Assembly: GCF_004758605.1 (NCBI RefSeq)
Contig: NZ_CP038512.1
Coordinates: 2,617,501-2,681,500 of the forward strand
DNA length: 64,000 bases
Reading direction: 5' to 3'
DNA from: Deinococcus metallilatus
GTDB taxonomy: Bacteria; Deinococcota; Deinococci; Deinococcales; Deinococcaceae
The notes beneath the pieces were generated by a model. That model did not search any database, was not told the DNA's origin, and saw nothing but the letters and a program-made list of their open reading frames with translations. Positions 51,945 through 62,742 of this stretch are shown here, piece by piece. A program made the position numbers and the translations under genes. Every line of letters begins with the position of its first letter. Position 1 is the stretch's first letter.

Positions 51945-52015
51945 TTGACTTCGCCTGCATACCACGCTAGAGTTGTTGACATCACCGCCTGGCAAGGCGG
52001 CTTTTTTTATTGCTC
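51945..52015 (+). repeat. Promoter-terminator repeat element, copy 2
   Basis: TTGACT (51945-51950), a 17-nt spacer TCGCCTGCATACCACGC, TAGAGT (51968-51973), 7 nt, ATCACCGCC, loop, GGCGGC, seven T and ATTGCTC. This closely matches 17471-17538 in reverse. The hairpin also ends the converging mobA gene, whose last codons and stop (EQ-stop, as in copy 1) form the end of the element. A transcript started here would be nearly only the terminator hairpin. Confidence 0.7.
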
Positions 52016-52597
52016 TTCTTTCCCGAGGGCCGCGAGGTCGGCGGGGGTGTTCACGTTCCGCAGGGCGTCCGGGCTGACGGCCTCAAGGACGTGGGGCGGG
52101 ACAGTCACAGTGGATTCAGGGCGGGCGGCAGCGCGCAGGCGGCGCTCCCCCGCGTCCAGCAGGGCCGTGACATGCGGCAGCAGGTCGGTGTGGTACAGCG
52201 CGGCGAGGGGCTGGGGGCGACCCTCTGCGTCCAGGGCGAGCACAGCCAGGGCATCCGGCGTGCGCGCCCGTGCCAGCGTTTCCCAGTACTGGGGGGTCAG
52301 GCGCGGCATGTCCACCCCGGCAAAGGCCAGCCAGCCGGGTCCGACCTCCGCCTGTGCCGCTTGCAGGGCGGCTTCCAGCGCGGCAAGTGGTCCCTCACTG
52401 GGGCGGGTGTCGGGCACGCCCTGCCAGCCGGGCAGCGCGTACCTTCCGGGCGGCGCGATCAGGAGGCGCAGGGGGCAGCCCGTCAGGCTCGCGGCGACGT
52501 GTTCCAGCAGGGTCTGCCCCTCCAGCCGCGCCGCCGCCTTGTCGCTCCCGAAGCGCCGGGACTGGCCGCCCGCCGTGATGGCCGCAGTGAAGGGCAT
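52007..52597 (-). CDS. mobA: Molybdenum cofactor guanylyltransferase
   Basis: 196 residues. MobA adds GMP to molybdopterin. Signature AAITAGGQSRRFGSDKAAARLEGQTLLEH at the N-terminus, GVPDTRPSEGPLAALEAAL, and AFAGVDMPRLTPQY with the metal-binding Asp. No other molybdenum gene is nearby. Start ATG at 52597; an ATG at 52612 would add five residues. The much longer frame to 53665 is a shadow. Confidence 0.88.
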   Translation of the reverse strand: MPFTAAITAGGQSRRFGSDKAAARLEGQTLLEHVAASLTGCPLRLLIAPPGRYALPGWQGVPDTRPSEGPLAALEAALQAAQAEVGPGWLAFAGVDMPRLTPQYWETLARARTPDALAVLALDAEGRPQPLAALYHTDLLPHVTALLDAGERRLRAAARPESTVTVPPHVLEAVSPDALRNVNTPADLAALGKEEQ

Positions 52598-52750
52598 GCT
52601 TGAGTGTTCCATACATCCGGCAAGGCCAGCGTGGGCGATTGTGCGGCCTTCACGATTCATCCAGATTGCACGGTATCCGACACTGTGCCGCCTATGGCTG
52701 TGTACACACTGCCATTGCTCACATTTCAGCTCGACCTGGGGAGGTTCACC

Positions 52751-53200
52751 ATGAAGAGGTTCCTCGCGCTTGCCCTGCCCCTCGCCCTCGCTTCCTGCAC
52801 CATGATGTTGCCCGGCAGCCCGTACACCCTGGGCAAGCAGCCCGCCGCCGGGGACCTGAACCCCAGCGGGACGGTCACGGGCAGAGTTTCCGGCGACACG
52901 GTGATGACCCAGGCGCAGGTCATGGGGCTGAAGCCCAACCAGTACTACGTGGCGCACTACCACAACCAGGGGACCGCCAGCGCCGACCCGTGCAGCAGCG
53001 GCGGCCCGGCGATCATGAGCAGCAAGATCGTCGGCATGACCGACGCTGGCGGGAGGCTGACGCTGATGGGCAGCGCCCCACGCGCCGACGTGATGAACGC
53101 CACCTACTTCAACATCCACACGGCCAGCGATGCCCAGGGCACGCCCGCCGATCCGGGGGTCGCCTGCACTGCCGTGAAGATGGGGATGATGGGGATGTAG
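52751..53200 (+). CDS. Cu/Zn-SOD-like lipoprotein with few metal ligands
   Basis: 149 residues with a lipoprotein signal (LALPLALASC, Cys16). The beta-rich rest resembles Cu/Zn superoxide dismutase: YYVAHYHNQGTASADPC in the first metal-ligand position and a C-terminal GVACTAVKM like the SOD disulfide region. Most copper/zinc histidines are missing, so it may be inactive or a metal-binding relative. The ATG follows GGGGAGG. Confidence 0.6.
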   Translation: MKRFLALALPLALASCTMMLPGSPYTLGKQPAAGDLNPSGTVTGRVSGDTVMTQAQVMGLKPNQYYVAHYHNQGTASADPCSSGGPAIMSSKIVGMTDAGGRLTLMGSAPRADVMNATYFNIHTASDAQGTPADPGVACTAVKMGMMGM

Positions 53201-53221
53201 TTCCTGCGTTACCCTGCCCCC

Positions 53222-54282
<1,061 letters not shown>

Positions 54283-54361
54283 AAGCCGAAGGTCAGGGCA
54301 ACTCCCCCCCCCTCACTCTTTGGGGGGATGACTGCCTGGCCCCCTGCCCCTAAGGTCAGGT

Positions 54362-55642
54362 ATGCGACTTCTGGCTCTGGCGGGCTTGATCCTGCTCGGC
54401 GCGGCGCAGGCAGCGGGTTTTCCCTGGGAGCGGGGCTTTCTGGATGTGGGTTCCAGCGTCCGCGAGCCTCTGGTGTTCACCTGGGACCAGCCTGAACTGT
54501 CGCCACCTTCGGGCGGATGGGAGCGGCAGCCGCTGCAAGTCCCCCTCGGCGTGGTGTGGTCGGCGCGGCCCGTCTCTGGCCCTCAGGCCACCCTGACACC
54601 CGGCCTGCCCGTGCGGTTCGGGCGTGAACAGTTCGTGCCGGTCAACCTCAAGACGAGCCTGACCGTGCCCGCCGTGGTGAACCTGCTGGCGGAGGCCCCA
54701 GCACGGAGATCACCGGCCACGACCGGGCTGCGGATCGCCTTCCCGCTGGCCGTCAATCCGGCGGTGCCCGCCCCGTCCCCGCTCGCCGCCGGGCAGGAAT
54801 TCCTGCGGCTGGGCGGCGACGCGGTGTACCGGCGGGCCGGTCAGGGGCTGCCCTATCCCGCGCTGACGGGCCGGGTGCTGACCCTCCGGCGGCTGGAGGC
54901 GGGTCGGGCGGTCTTCTTCACGGACGGCCTGGGGGAAGTCGTGCGCGAGGGCGACCCGCAAGCGGGCTTTTCGGACCTGGCGCCGCTGGTGGATGACCCA
55001 GCCCTCCCCGCACTCAAGGGGCGGTATGAGGGCAAGCCGGTGTGGGCCTACGGCGGGCTGGGGGGAGTGTGTCAGCCCGCGCCGGAGATGTCTCAGGGGG
55101 TCGAGGCCCCGCTGCGCGAGCCGCTGAAGGTGCGGCGTGTCCTGCGGCTGGCGCGTCCGCTGGTGCTGAACGCGAGCGGTGGCTTCGGGGACGAGGTGGG
55201 GCACGGCGCGGACAGCATTGCCCTCACGCCGCTGGTATTCCTGCTGGACAGCCGCGCCCTTGGCCCTAACGGCAGCTTCTCCGCGACGGGCGCAGCCGCC
55301 GAGCAATTGCACGAACAGCTCCTGAACGGGGCGGGCATGACGGACACAGCGGCGTGCGGCGTGAGCTTCCCCGCCTTCCTGCCCGACACCTGGGCCGTGG
55401 AACGGGTCTTCAGCCTGACCCCGCCGAGTGCGGCTGTCCCGGCGGAACCCCCCGCCGACCCCCGTGGGCTGACGCGCTGGCAGTATGCCTGGCTGTTCGG
55501 CTTTCCCAGCGCCACCTTCGGCACGCGGGACGAGCTGCTGAAAAAGTCCGTCTGGGAATACCGCAACATTCCCTTTCCCGCCAGCGTGACCTTTGACGCG
55601 GCGGGCAAGGTCGGCAGCGTGGAGGTGCCGCGGCTGCCCTGA
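54362..55642 (+). CDS. Secreted protein, unknown function
   Basis: 426 residues with a signal peptide (RLLALAGLILLGAAQAAG). The mature part is rich in Pro, Leu and Gly with no domain I recognise; a pair of cysteines (GVCQPAPEM and TAACGVSF) may form a disulfide. The C-terminal half includes DEVGHGADSIALTPLVFLLDSRA. TAAGGT lies 5 nt before the ATG (leaderless). Followed by a bidirectional terminator. Confidence 0.7.
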   Translation: MRLLALAGLILLGAAQAAGFPWERGFLDVGSSVREPLVFTWDQPELSPPSGGWERQPLQVPLGVVWSARPVSGPQATLTPGLPVRFGREQFVPVNLKTSLTVPAVVNLLAEAPARRSPATTGLRIAFPLAVNPAVPAPSPLAAGQEFLRLGGDAVYRRAGQGLPYPALTGRVLTLRRLEAGRAVFFTDGLGEVVREGDPQAGFSDLAPLVDDPALPALKGRYEGKPVWAYGGLGGVCQPAPEMSQGVEAPLREPLKVRRVLRLARPLVLNASGGFGDEVGHGADSIALTPLVFLLDSRALGPNGSFSATGAAAEQLHEQLLNGAGMTDTAACGVSFPAFLPDTWAVERVFSLTPPSAAVPAEPPADPRGLTRWQYAWLFGFPSATFGTRDELLKKSVWEYRNIPFPASVTFDAAGKVGSVEVPRLP

Positions 55643-55644
55643 AG

Positions 55645-55682
55645 AGGAAGAGGCCGGGGCAACACGGCCCCGGCCTCTTCCT
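55645..55682. terminator. Bidirectional terminator, 16-bp stem
   Basis: The arms 55645-55660 and 55667-55682 are exact reverse complements around 6 nt; it separates the secreted-protein gene from converging metK. Confidence 0.85.
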
Positions 55683-55686
55683 GATC

Positions 55687-57034
<1,348 letters not shown>

Positions 57035-57070
57035 CGGCCCGGCGAAAGGACAAAGGGTGACGATGCGGGA

Positions 57071-57553
57071 TCACCGGGCGGCCCGGCCCGGCGACTCCAG
57101 GGGCAACTCGTAGCACAGGCTGCCCTCCACGCCCACGTAGTACCCGTAGTTCGGGATGCGCCGGAACCCCGCCGACTCGTACAGATGGATCGCTTCCGCC
57201 TGCAATTCTCCCGTTTCCAGCACCAGCCGCCGGAACCCCAGCGCCCGCCCCCGCTCGATCAGGCCGGTCAGGATCTGGCGTCCCAGGCCCCGGCCCCGCG
57301 CTTCCGGCAGGGTATACATGCGTTTGACCTCCGCCGTGTCCGGCCCGATCCGTTTCAGGGCGCCACAGGCCAGCAGCGCCCCGCCTTCCTCCACCGCCAG
57401 CAGGGCGCCGCCCCCGCCGGAGAGGACCGCCGGGTCGAAGGGTTCGGTGCGCTCGTCGGTGTCCTGGTAGAGGGCCCGCAACTCGCGCTGCTGGGCGTTC
57501 ATCAGGTCAATGACGTGCGGATGGTCGGGAGAAAGGTCGAGCAGGGCGGGCAT
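57071..57553 (-). CDS. GNAT N-acetyltransferase
   Basis: 160 residues. Motif A is [29 protein letters not shown]; motif [29 protein letters not shown]. Substrate unknown. The ATG at 57553 is chosen (TACCCT 5 nt before, leaderless); the upstream frame to 57823 overlaps the DUF3809 gene and is a shadow. Confidence 0.85.
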   Translation of the reverse strand: MPALLDLSPDHPHVIDLMNAQQRELRALYQDTDERTEPFDPAVLSGGGGALLAVEEGGALLACGALKRIGPDTAEVKRMYTLPEARGRGLGRQILTGLIERGRALGFRRLVLETGELQAEAIHLYESAGFRRIPNYGYYVGVEGSLCYELPLESPGRAAR

Positions 57554-57584
57554 GGGGAAGGGTAACACGGGGTTGAAGGCGGCC

Positions 57585-58076
57585 CTACGGCCCGGCCCTC
57601 TCCGCATCCGCCTCCATCGCCGCCGCAATCCCCGCAGGCAGTTCCGCCGCCACCCGCTCCAGCGTGCGCGCCGCCGCCGCGCGCACCATCTTCTCGAAGG
57701 CCGCGCCGCCCCAGCCCTCGGCCTGGGGAGTGTACAGGTGGGCGCGGAAGTGAAAGAGAAAGGTGACCGTCCCGGCGCCGTCCGCCTCGGCCTGCCCGGC
57801 GACCTCCACCCAGGCCCGCTCACCGTCCACGGGCTGCGGCGTGAGGGTCGCGCCGTCCGGCGTCAACGTCAGGAGGCTGTGGAAGGGCAGGTCCACCTCC
57901 CCCAGCACGGGGACGGGCACGATCAGTTCCCCGCTGACCCCGCGCGTGTCGCCGCTCAGGCCGCGCAGGAAGCGCACCCGCGCCAGCGCCTTGCCCGCGT
58001 CACGGACGAACGCGAGGGCGGCGGCCCTTCCGCCGGGGTGCGCCAGGGTAAAGGATTGCTGCGCCTCGATCAGCAC
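57585..58076 (-). CDS. DUF3809-like protein (Deinococcus-type)
   Basis: 163 residues, a mixed alpha/beta protein with a hydrophobic core (GELIVPVPVLGEVDLPFHSLLTLTPDGATL... VTFLFHFRAHLYTP). It resembles the DUF3809 family of Deinococcus and SRPBCC-type folds; assignment is tentative. The GTG start lies 7 nt after the stop of the upstream small gene, so they form an operon. Confidence 0.65.
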   Translation of the reverse strand: MLIEAQQSFTLAHPGGRAAALAFVRDAGKALARVRFLRGLSGDTRGVSGELIVPVPVLGEVDLPFHSLLTLTPDGATLTPQPVDGERAWVEVAGQAEADGAGTVTFLFHFRAHLYTPQAEGWGGAAFEKMVRAAAARTLERVAAELPAGIAAAMEADAERAGP

Positions 58077-58083
58077 GCCGGGA

Positions 58084-58323
58084 TCAGTCCACCCACTCGA
58101 TCACCACACGGTTCTCGGCCAGGGCCGCCTGCAACTCGGCGTCCGAGGCGCTGCGGAGCCGGGGCAGGTGCGCGAAGCGGGGCGTGGCCGACGCATACCC
58201 CAGCCGCACGATCACGTCGTCACTCAGTTCGTCCTTGCCGACGCGCCACACCAGTTGCCCGCCCAGCGCCTCCAGTTGCCGGGCGAGGTCCGGGGGCAGG
58301 TCCGGAGAGGAGGGGCCAGTCAT
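58084..58323 (-). CDS. DUF3248-like small protein
   Basis: 79 residues (DLARQLEALGGQLVWRVGKDELSDDVIVRLGYASATPRF). Resembles the DUF3248 family seen in Deinococcus-Thermus; function unknown. Leaderless: TACAAT 7 nt before the ATG. First gene of an operon with the DUF3809-like gene. It is divergent from the next plus-strand ORF. Confidence 0.65.
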   Translation of the reverse strand: MTGPSSPDLPPDLARQLEALGGQLVWRVGKDELSDDVIVRLGYASATPRFAHLPRLRSASDAELQAALAENRVVIEWVD

Positions 58324-58367
58324 GGGGGCTATTGTACGTGGGGCAGCGGGAGGATAGAACGGAGGGC

Positions 58368-58634
58368 ATGACCCCCCCCCTGTCGTGGCGAGAACTGGAA
58401 ACCCGCGTGGGCCTCGACGCGCTGCCCGACTTTCACCGCGCCTTCCTGACCTGGCGCGGCGTGGAGGACGCCGCCGGAATGCCGCTGCGCCGCGTGGGCC
58501 AGCGCGTCGAGGCCGAACTCAACCGCATGGCTCAGACCGGGCAGGCCCAGCGCGGGGAAGGCGACTGGACCCTCGCACCGGGGGCACTCGACGGCTTCGA
58601 GGCGGCCGGGCCGTACCTGGGGGCCGAGGGCTGA
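58368..58634 (+). CDS. Small protein, unknown
   Basis: 88 residues (LSWRELETRVGLDALPDFHRAFLTWRGVEDAAGMPLRRV ... GDWTLAPGALDGFEAAGPYLG), helical in appearance. No family recognised. The ATG follows GGAGGG. It ends just before the converging thioesterase gene. Confidence 0.6.
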   Translation: MTPPLSWRELETRVGLDALPDFHRAFLTWRGVEDAAGMPLRRVGQRVEAELNRMAQTGQAQRGEGDWTLAPGALDGFEAAGPYLGAEG

Positions 58635-58659
58635 AGCCGCCCTCCTCTGCCTTCTGCCC

Positions 58660-59142
58660 TCAGCCCTGGGCGTGCGTCAGCACGTTGCAGGTACAGCGCG
58701 CGAGCGTCGTCGTCCGGCCCCGCTCGTCGCGAATCTCGACCGTCCACACCATCACGCTGCGACCCCGGTAGGCCAGAACCGCTTCGGCGGTGACGAAGCC
58801 GCCCGTCACGCCGCGCACGTGCGTGCCGCTGACATCCACGCCGACGCCCACCTGCCGCCGCACGTCCAGATTCAGCCAGGTGCCTATGCTGGCGAGTTCC
58901 TCGGCCAGGGCCAGACTGGCGCCGCCATGCAGGCGTCCGGCGGGCTGGCGGTTGCCCTCGACCGGCATCCGGGCGCTCACGCGCTCACGGGTCGCGGTGA
59001 GAAGCTGGATGCCCAGGCGCTCGCCCAGCGTGCCCTGAAGGCCGTGCAGGCGGGCGGCGAGTTCTTCCGGCGTCAGGAATTCCAGGTCTTCGGGGGTGGG
59101 CAGGAAGAGATCGGGATGCAATGCCGGTTCAGGAGGGGTCAT
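58660..59142 (-). CDS. Hotdog-fold thioesterase, PaaI type
   Basis: 160 residues. The hotdog signature is GRLHGGASLALAEELASIGTWLNL, with the catalytic residue region HGG..L.E. PaaI-type thioesterases act on aryl- or hydroxyphenylacetyl-CoA, and some on 1,4-dihydroxy-2-naphthoyl-CoA; the substrate here is unknown. Leaderless: TATCCT 6 nt before the ATG. Confidence 0.85.
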   Translation of the reverse strand: MTPPEPALHPDLFLPTPEDLEFLTPEELAARLHGLQGTLGERLGIQLLTATRERVSARMPVEGNRQPAGRLHGGASLALAEELASIGTWLNLDVRRQVGVGVDVSGTHVRGVTGGFVTAEAVLAYRGRSVMVWTVEIRDERGRTTTLARCTCNVLTHAQG

Positions 59143-59164
59143 GGGGGGAGGATACGGCAGGCGC

Positions 59165-60127
<963 letters not shown>

Positions 60128-60175
60128 GGGGGCAGCATAAGCGCGCGCGAGGCGGCGCACCGTGGGCCTGCCCCC

Positions 60176-60445
60176 TCAGCGGGGCGTCAGCGCGTGAATC
60201 ATCGCGTAGGTGATCAGCGCCGCCGTCCCCAGCCCCAGCACCACGAACCAGGCGGGCGCGCGGCCCCCGCTGGCGCCGTTCGCCGCCGACCAGCCCAGGC
60301 GCAGGTTCACCAGCGCGAACACCAGCAAGAAGGCGTCCAGCACGTCCACACGGCGCCCGTCCCCCAGCGCCAGCGGATACGACACCAGAAACGTGAGGCC
60401 CGCCAGCGCGAGCGCGATCAGCAGTTGCAGGAGGAAGGGGGGCAC
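60176..60445 (-). CDS. Small membrane protein, unknown
   Basis: 89 residues with three membrane helices (PPFLLQLLIALALAGLTFLVSYPLALG, VDVLDAFLLVFALVNLRLGW, APAWFVVLGLGTAALITYAMI). No family recognised. A GTG start at 60445, leaderless with TACCAT 7 nt before it. Lies between the CobW and flavin reductase genes. Confidence 0.65.
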   Translation of the reverse strand: MPPFLLQLLIALALAGLTFLVSYPLALGDGRRVDVLDAFLLVFALVNLRLGWSAANGASGGRAPAWFVVLGLGTAALITYAMIHALTPR

Positions 60446-60502
60446 GGGAGGGATGGTACGCGGTTTGGGATGCTTGGTCAGCGGGAGAGGCGAACGGCAC
60501 AC

Positions 60503-60991
<489 letters not shown>

Positions 60992-61044
60992 GGGAGTGAG
61001 TGTAGCGAGTGGGAGGTTAGACCCTCCTCTTTCCCCCTGATGCC

Positions 61045-62646
61045 CTACGGCTTTCCGCTCGCCGCCGGTTGCACGTCGCGGACCAGCAGGTCGGGATAGC
61101 GGATCACGCCGGTCTGGGGGACAGGTTCAGCCCATCGCTGGCCGCTGACCCGCACCTCGACGGGACCGGGGGGGAGGGTCAGGAAGCCGTAGTGGCCGCT
61201 GCCGTCGGTGGTGGTGCGGGCCACGACCTGCCCGTCGCGCAGGGCCTCCACCAGGCGGCCCCCGGGCGTGGGCGTCCCGACGACGCGCCCGATCAGGCCG
61301 CGCAAGGTGCGGGGCTGGCTGGTCCAGGGAACGGGCGTGGCGAGGGCGCCGCCGGGGACGGTCAGCGCGGCGCGGATGGCGGTCAGGCCCTGCGGGGTGG
61401 TCTGGCGGGTGCCGTACACGTCCAGGGTGGGCGTGCGGTACGAGTACCCCACCCAGCCCAGGCCCGACTGCACCGTGCGGGTCGCCTGGGACGCGGTCAC
61501 GGCGGGGGGATTGAGATACAGCGCGGTGCCGCCCGCGACCTCCGCCCCCGCGCGCACGCTGGCGGCAAAGGCGTTCCAGCCGTCCAGCCAGGCGCCCTGG
61601 TCGCCCACCGCGTCGCGCTTGTAGTTCATCAGGACATTCAAGTCCAGCAAGCCGTCCCGCATCCAGGTGGGCCAGTCTTGCAACACGTCGGCATAGGTGC
61701 GGGTCTTGTGAAAGGCGGCCAGGTCACCGGGCGCGGGCGGCGGGCCGTAGGTGATGGTCGCCGCGCTCATCCAGGCAGTGGGCCGCACGGCCTTGACCTC
61801 CAGGGCGATGCGGCGGACCAGGGCCGTGACCTGCTCGCGTTTCCAGTTCTGCCAGCGCACGTCGGTCGGGGCCGGGGTGCCGCGCGTGCCGGTTTCCGCG
61901 CGGTAGCGGGCCAGCGTCTTGGGATCGTACCCCCAGGCCCCGCCGTCCGGGTAACGGATGCGGTCGAGCTGGACCCCATCCACCGGGTAGTTCTGCACCA
62001 GGCTGACCACGCCCGCCACGATATAGTCCGCCGCTTCGGGAATCGCCGGGTCCAGCCAGCCGTCCGAGCCTTCCCGCCAGGAACCGTCCGGACGCCGCGC
62101 CAGCCACGACGCCGCCCCCGCGTCCGGCCCGTGTTGCCGGAACACGTGCGCGGGATTGCTGTTCGGCACCTGGCTGTTGGCCACGCCCGTCACGCTCGCC
62201 CAGGCGATCACGCGCATGCCCCGCGCGTGGGCCAGGCGGGTGATCTCGGCCAGCGGATCGAAGCCCTTTTCCAGATCGGCGTCGGTCACGACGGGCAGCG
62301 CAGAGCGGCGGCACAGGCAATCGGCGCGGCGGATCGCCTGCACGAACAGCGCGTTCACGCCCAGCCGGGCGGCATCCTCGACGGTCTGGCTCACCTGCGC
62401 CCGCGTCTTCAGGCCCGGCCCGAAGGCGTCCACCCACAACCCCCGCACGCTGCTGATCGGCGCGGGGGTGGGTGCCGGGGCCAGAACGGCCGGGGTCACC
62501 GGGGCCAGGGCGGCCGGGGTGGCTGGAACCGCCGGGGGGAGCGGCGAGGCATCCGGGACCGCCGGAGCGGCCACCGGGGCCTGCGCCGCCGCCAGAGGAG
62601 CGAGCGTCAGGACCAGCAGCGCGGCGAGGAAGGGAGAGGTCTTCAC
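61045..62646 (-). CDS. Secreted GHL10-type glycosidase-like protein
   Basis: 533 residues: a signal peptide (FLAALLVLTLAPLAAAQA), an Ala/Pro-rich linker, then a family-10-like (YngK/FenI) glycoside hydrolase domain (SSVRGLWVDAFGPGLKTRAQVSQTVEDAARLGVNALFVQAI ... YPVDGVQLDRIRYPD) and a C-terminal CarboxypepD-like beta domain (GRLVEALRDGQVVARTTTDGSGHYGFLTLPPGPVEVRVSG). The substrate, perhaps a cell-wall glycan, is unproven. GTG start at 62646 fits the signal peptide. Confidence 0.8.
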   Translation of the reverse strand: MKTSPFLAALLVLTLAPLAAAQAPVAAPAVPDASPLPPAVPATPAALAPVTPAVLAPAPTPAPISSVRGLWVDAFGPGLKTRAQVSQTVEDAARLGVNALFVQAIRRADCLCRRSALPVVTDADLEKGFDPLAEITRLAHARGMRVIAWASVTGVANSQVPNSNPAHVFRQHGPDAGAASWLARRPDGSWREGSDGWLDPAIPEAADYIVAGVVSLVQNYPVDGVQLDRIRYPDGGAWGYDPKTLARYRAETGTRGTPAPTDVRWQNWKREQVTALVRRIALEVKAVRPTAWMSAATITYGPPPAPGDLAAFHKTRTYADVLQDWPTWMRDGLLDLNVLMNYKRDAVGDQGAWLDGWNAFAASVRAGAEVAGGTALYLNPPAVTASQATRTVQSGLGWVGYSYRTPTLDVYGTRQTTPQGLTAIRAALTVPGGALATPVPWTSQPRTLRGLIGRVVGTPTPGGRLVEALRDGQVVARTTTDGSGHYGFLTLPPGPVEVRVSGQRWAEPVPQTGVIRYPDLLVRDVQPAASGKP

Positions 62647-62742
62647 AGTGTGGGCGCAGGGTAGCGCAGGGGGTCGGGAGAAACGTGAAGGGACCGGCTT
62701 CATTCCCTGGGGGTGGGGCTGGGGGGCCGCCGGGTGGGCGCT

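Noticed and set aside
57071..57823. A 250-residue version of the GNAT protein
   Set aside because: The added part is an Arg/Pro-rich reading of the DUF3809 gene in another phase; a TACCCT box marks the ATG at 57553.
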